Shown one piece after another: positions 63,976 to 64,000 of a DNA stretch of 64,000 nt. The DNA is taken from contig CP070724.1 in assembly GCA_020350825.1 (NCBI GenBank), forward strand, positions 1,888,607-1,952,606. The letters are read 5' to 3'. Source of the stretch: Thermoplasmatales archaeon. Lineage in GTDB: Archaea; Thermoplasmatota; E2; DHVEG-1. Both the position numbers and the translations under genes were made by a program. Every line of letters starts with the position of its first letter. The stretch's first letter is position 1. Under the pieces are notes generated by a model. It was not told the origin of the DNA. It saw nothing but the letters and a program-made list of their open reading frames with translations, and made no database searches.

Positions 63976-64000
63976 AATTATTTGAGCTTAAAGTCTACAT

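Overview
The window reads as a chromosome segment of an AT-rich archaeon of the Thermoplasmatota/Euryarchaeota side. Archaeal markers are Orc1/Cdc6, Cdc48, Alba, GGGP synthase, geranylgeranyl reductases, AglB, Pth2, a split GMP synthase, pyruvoyl arginine decarboxylase, deoxyhypusine synthase, EndoQ and indolepyruvate:ferredoxin oxidoreductase. Bacterial-type gyrase, abundant beta-helix and papain-like exoproteins and IorAB suggest a protein-degrading sediment lineage (MBG-D/Thermoprofundales-like). That lineage is an inference from gene content only.

Layout. 1-5.5 kb: the right end of a probable integrated element. It holds two beta-helix surface proteins, each followed by a member of an unrecognised small membrane-protein family, a third small-protein copy, a short repeat after each small gene, and a tyrosine recombinase whose 5' end lies in a tRNA-Val(GAC) 3' fragment (attR). 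5.6-15 kb: exoproteins (papain-like protease, beta-helix lipoprotein, VPS62-like membrane protein), a MATE exporter, a GAF/fRMsr protein, EndoQ, and a C/D-box sRNA whose D guide fits the anticodon loop of tRNA-Leu(CAA). 15-24 kb: gyrBA, topA and a purE-guaAB-guaAA cluster. 24-33.6 kb: a minus-strand run aglB-AMMECR1-pyrC-PF06695-IMPase/FBPase-GGGPS-ubiX, plus prs. 33.6-42.5 kb: a large surface protein, a geranylgeranyl reductase, pth2, orc1/cdc6 with a likely replication origin, a PRC-barrel protein and an enlarged Cdc48. 42.6-53.3 kb: long minus-strand operons (DUF2240/HisA-F, ppsA, dys-pdaD, PH-domain and membrane proteins, JAMM, NAD kinase, geranylgeranyl reductase, ferredoxin, DUF99). 53.3-64 kb: a gene-poor stretch with a probable orphan structured RNA gene, iorBA, small ORFs, thiDN, albA, acs, a CNNM-type transporter and an unknown protein.

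Most interesting: (i) the tandem beta-helix plus small membrane-protein pairs next to an integrase; (ii) an apparently complete small-RNA gene at 53.80-53.94 kb with an exposed anti-Shine-Dalgarno-like loop; (iii) the C/D sRNA; (iv) two genes, orc1/cdc6 and iorB, that lack ATG/GTG/TTG at the expected start but carry a strong SD in front of an in-frame ACG; (v) a candidate oriC; (vi) insertions in Cdc48 and a C-terminal Ig-like extension of AglB. All identifications are by eye from motifs; no database search was possible.
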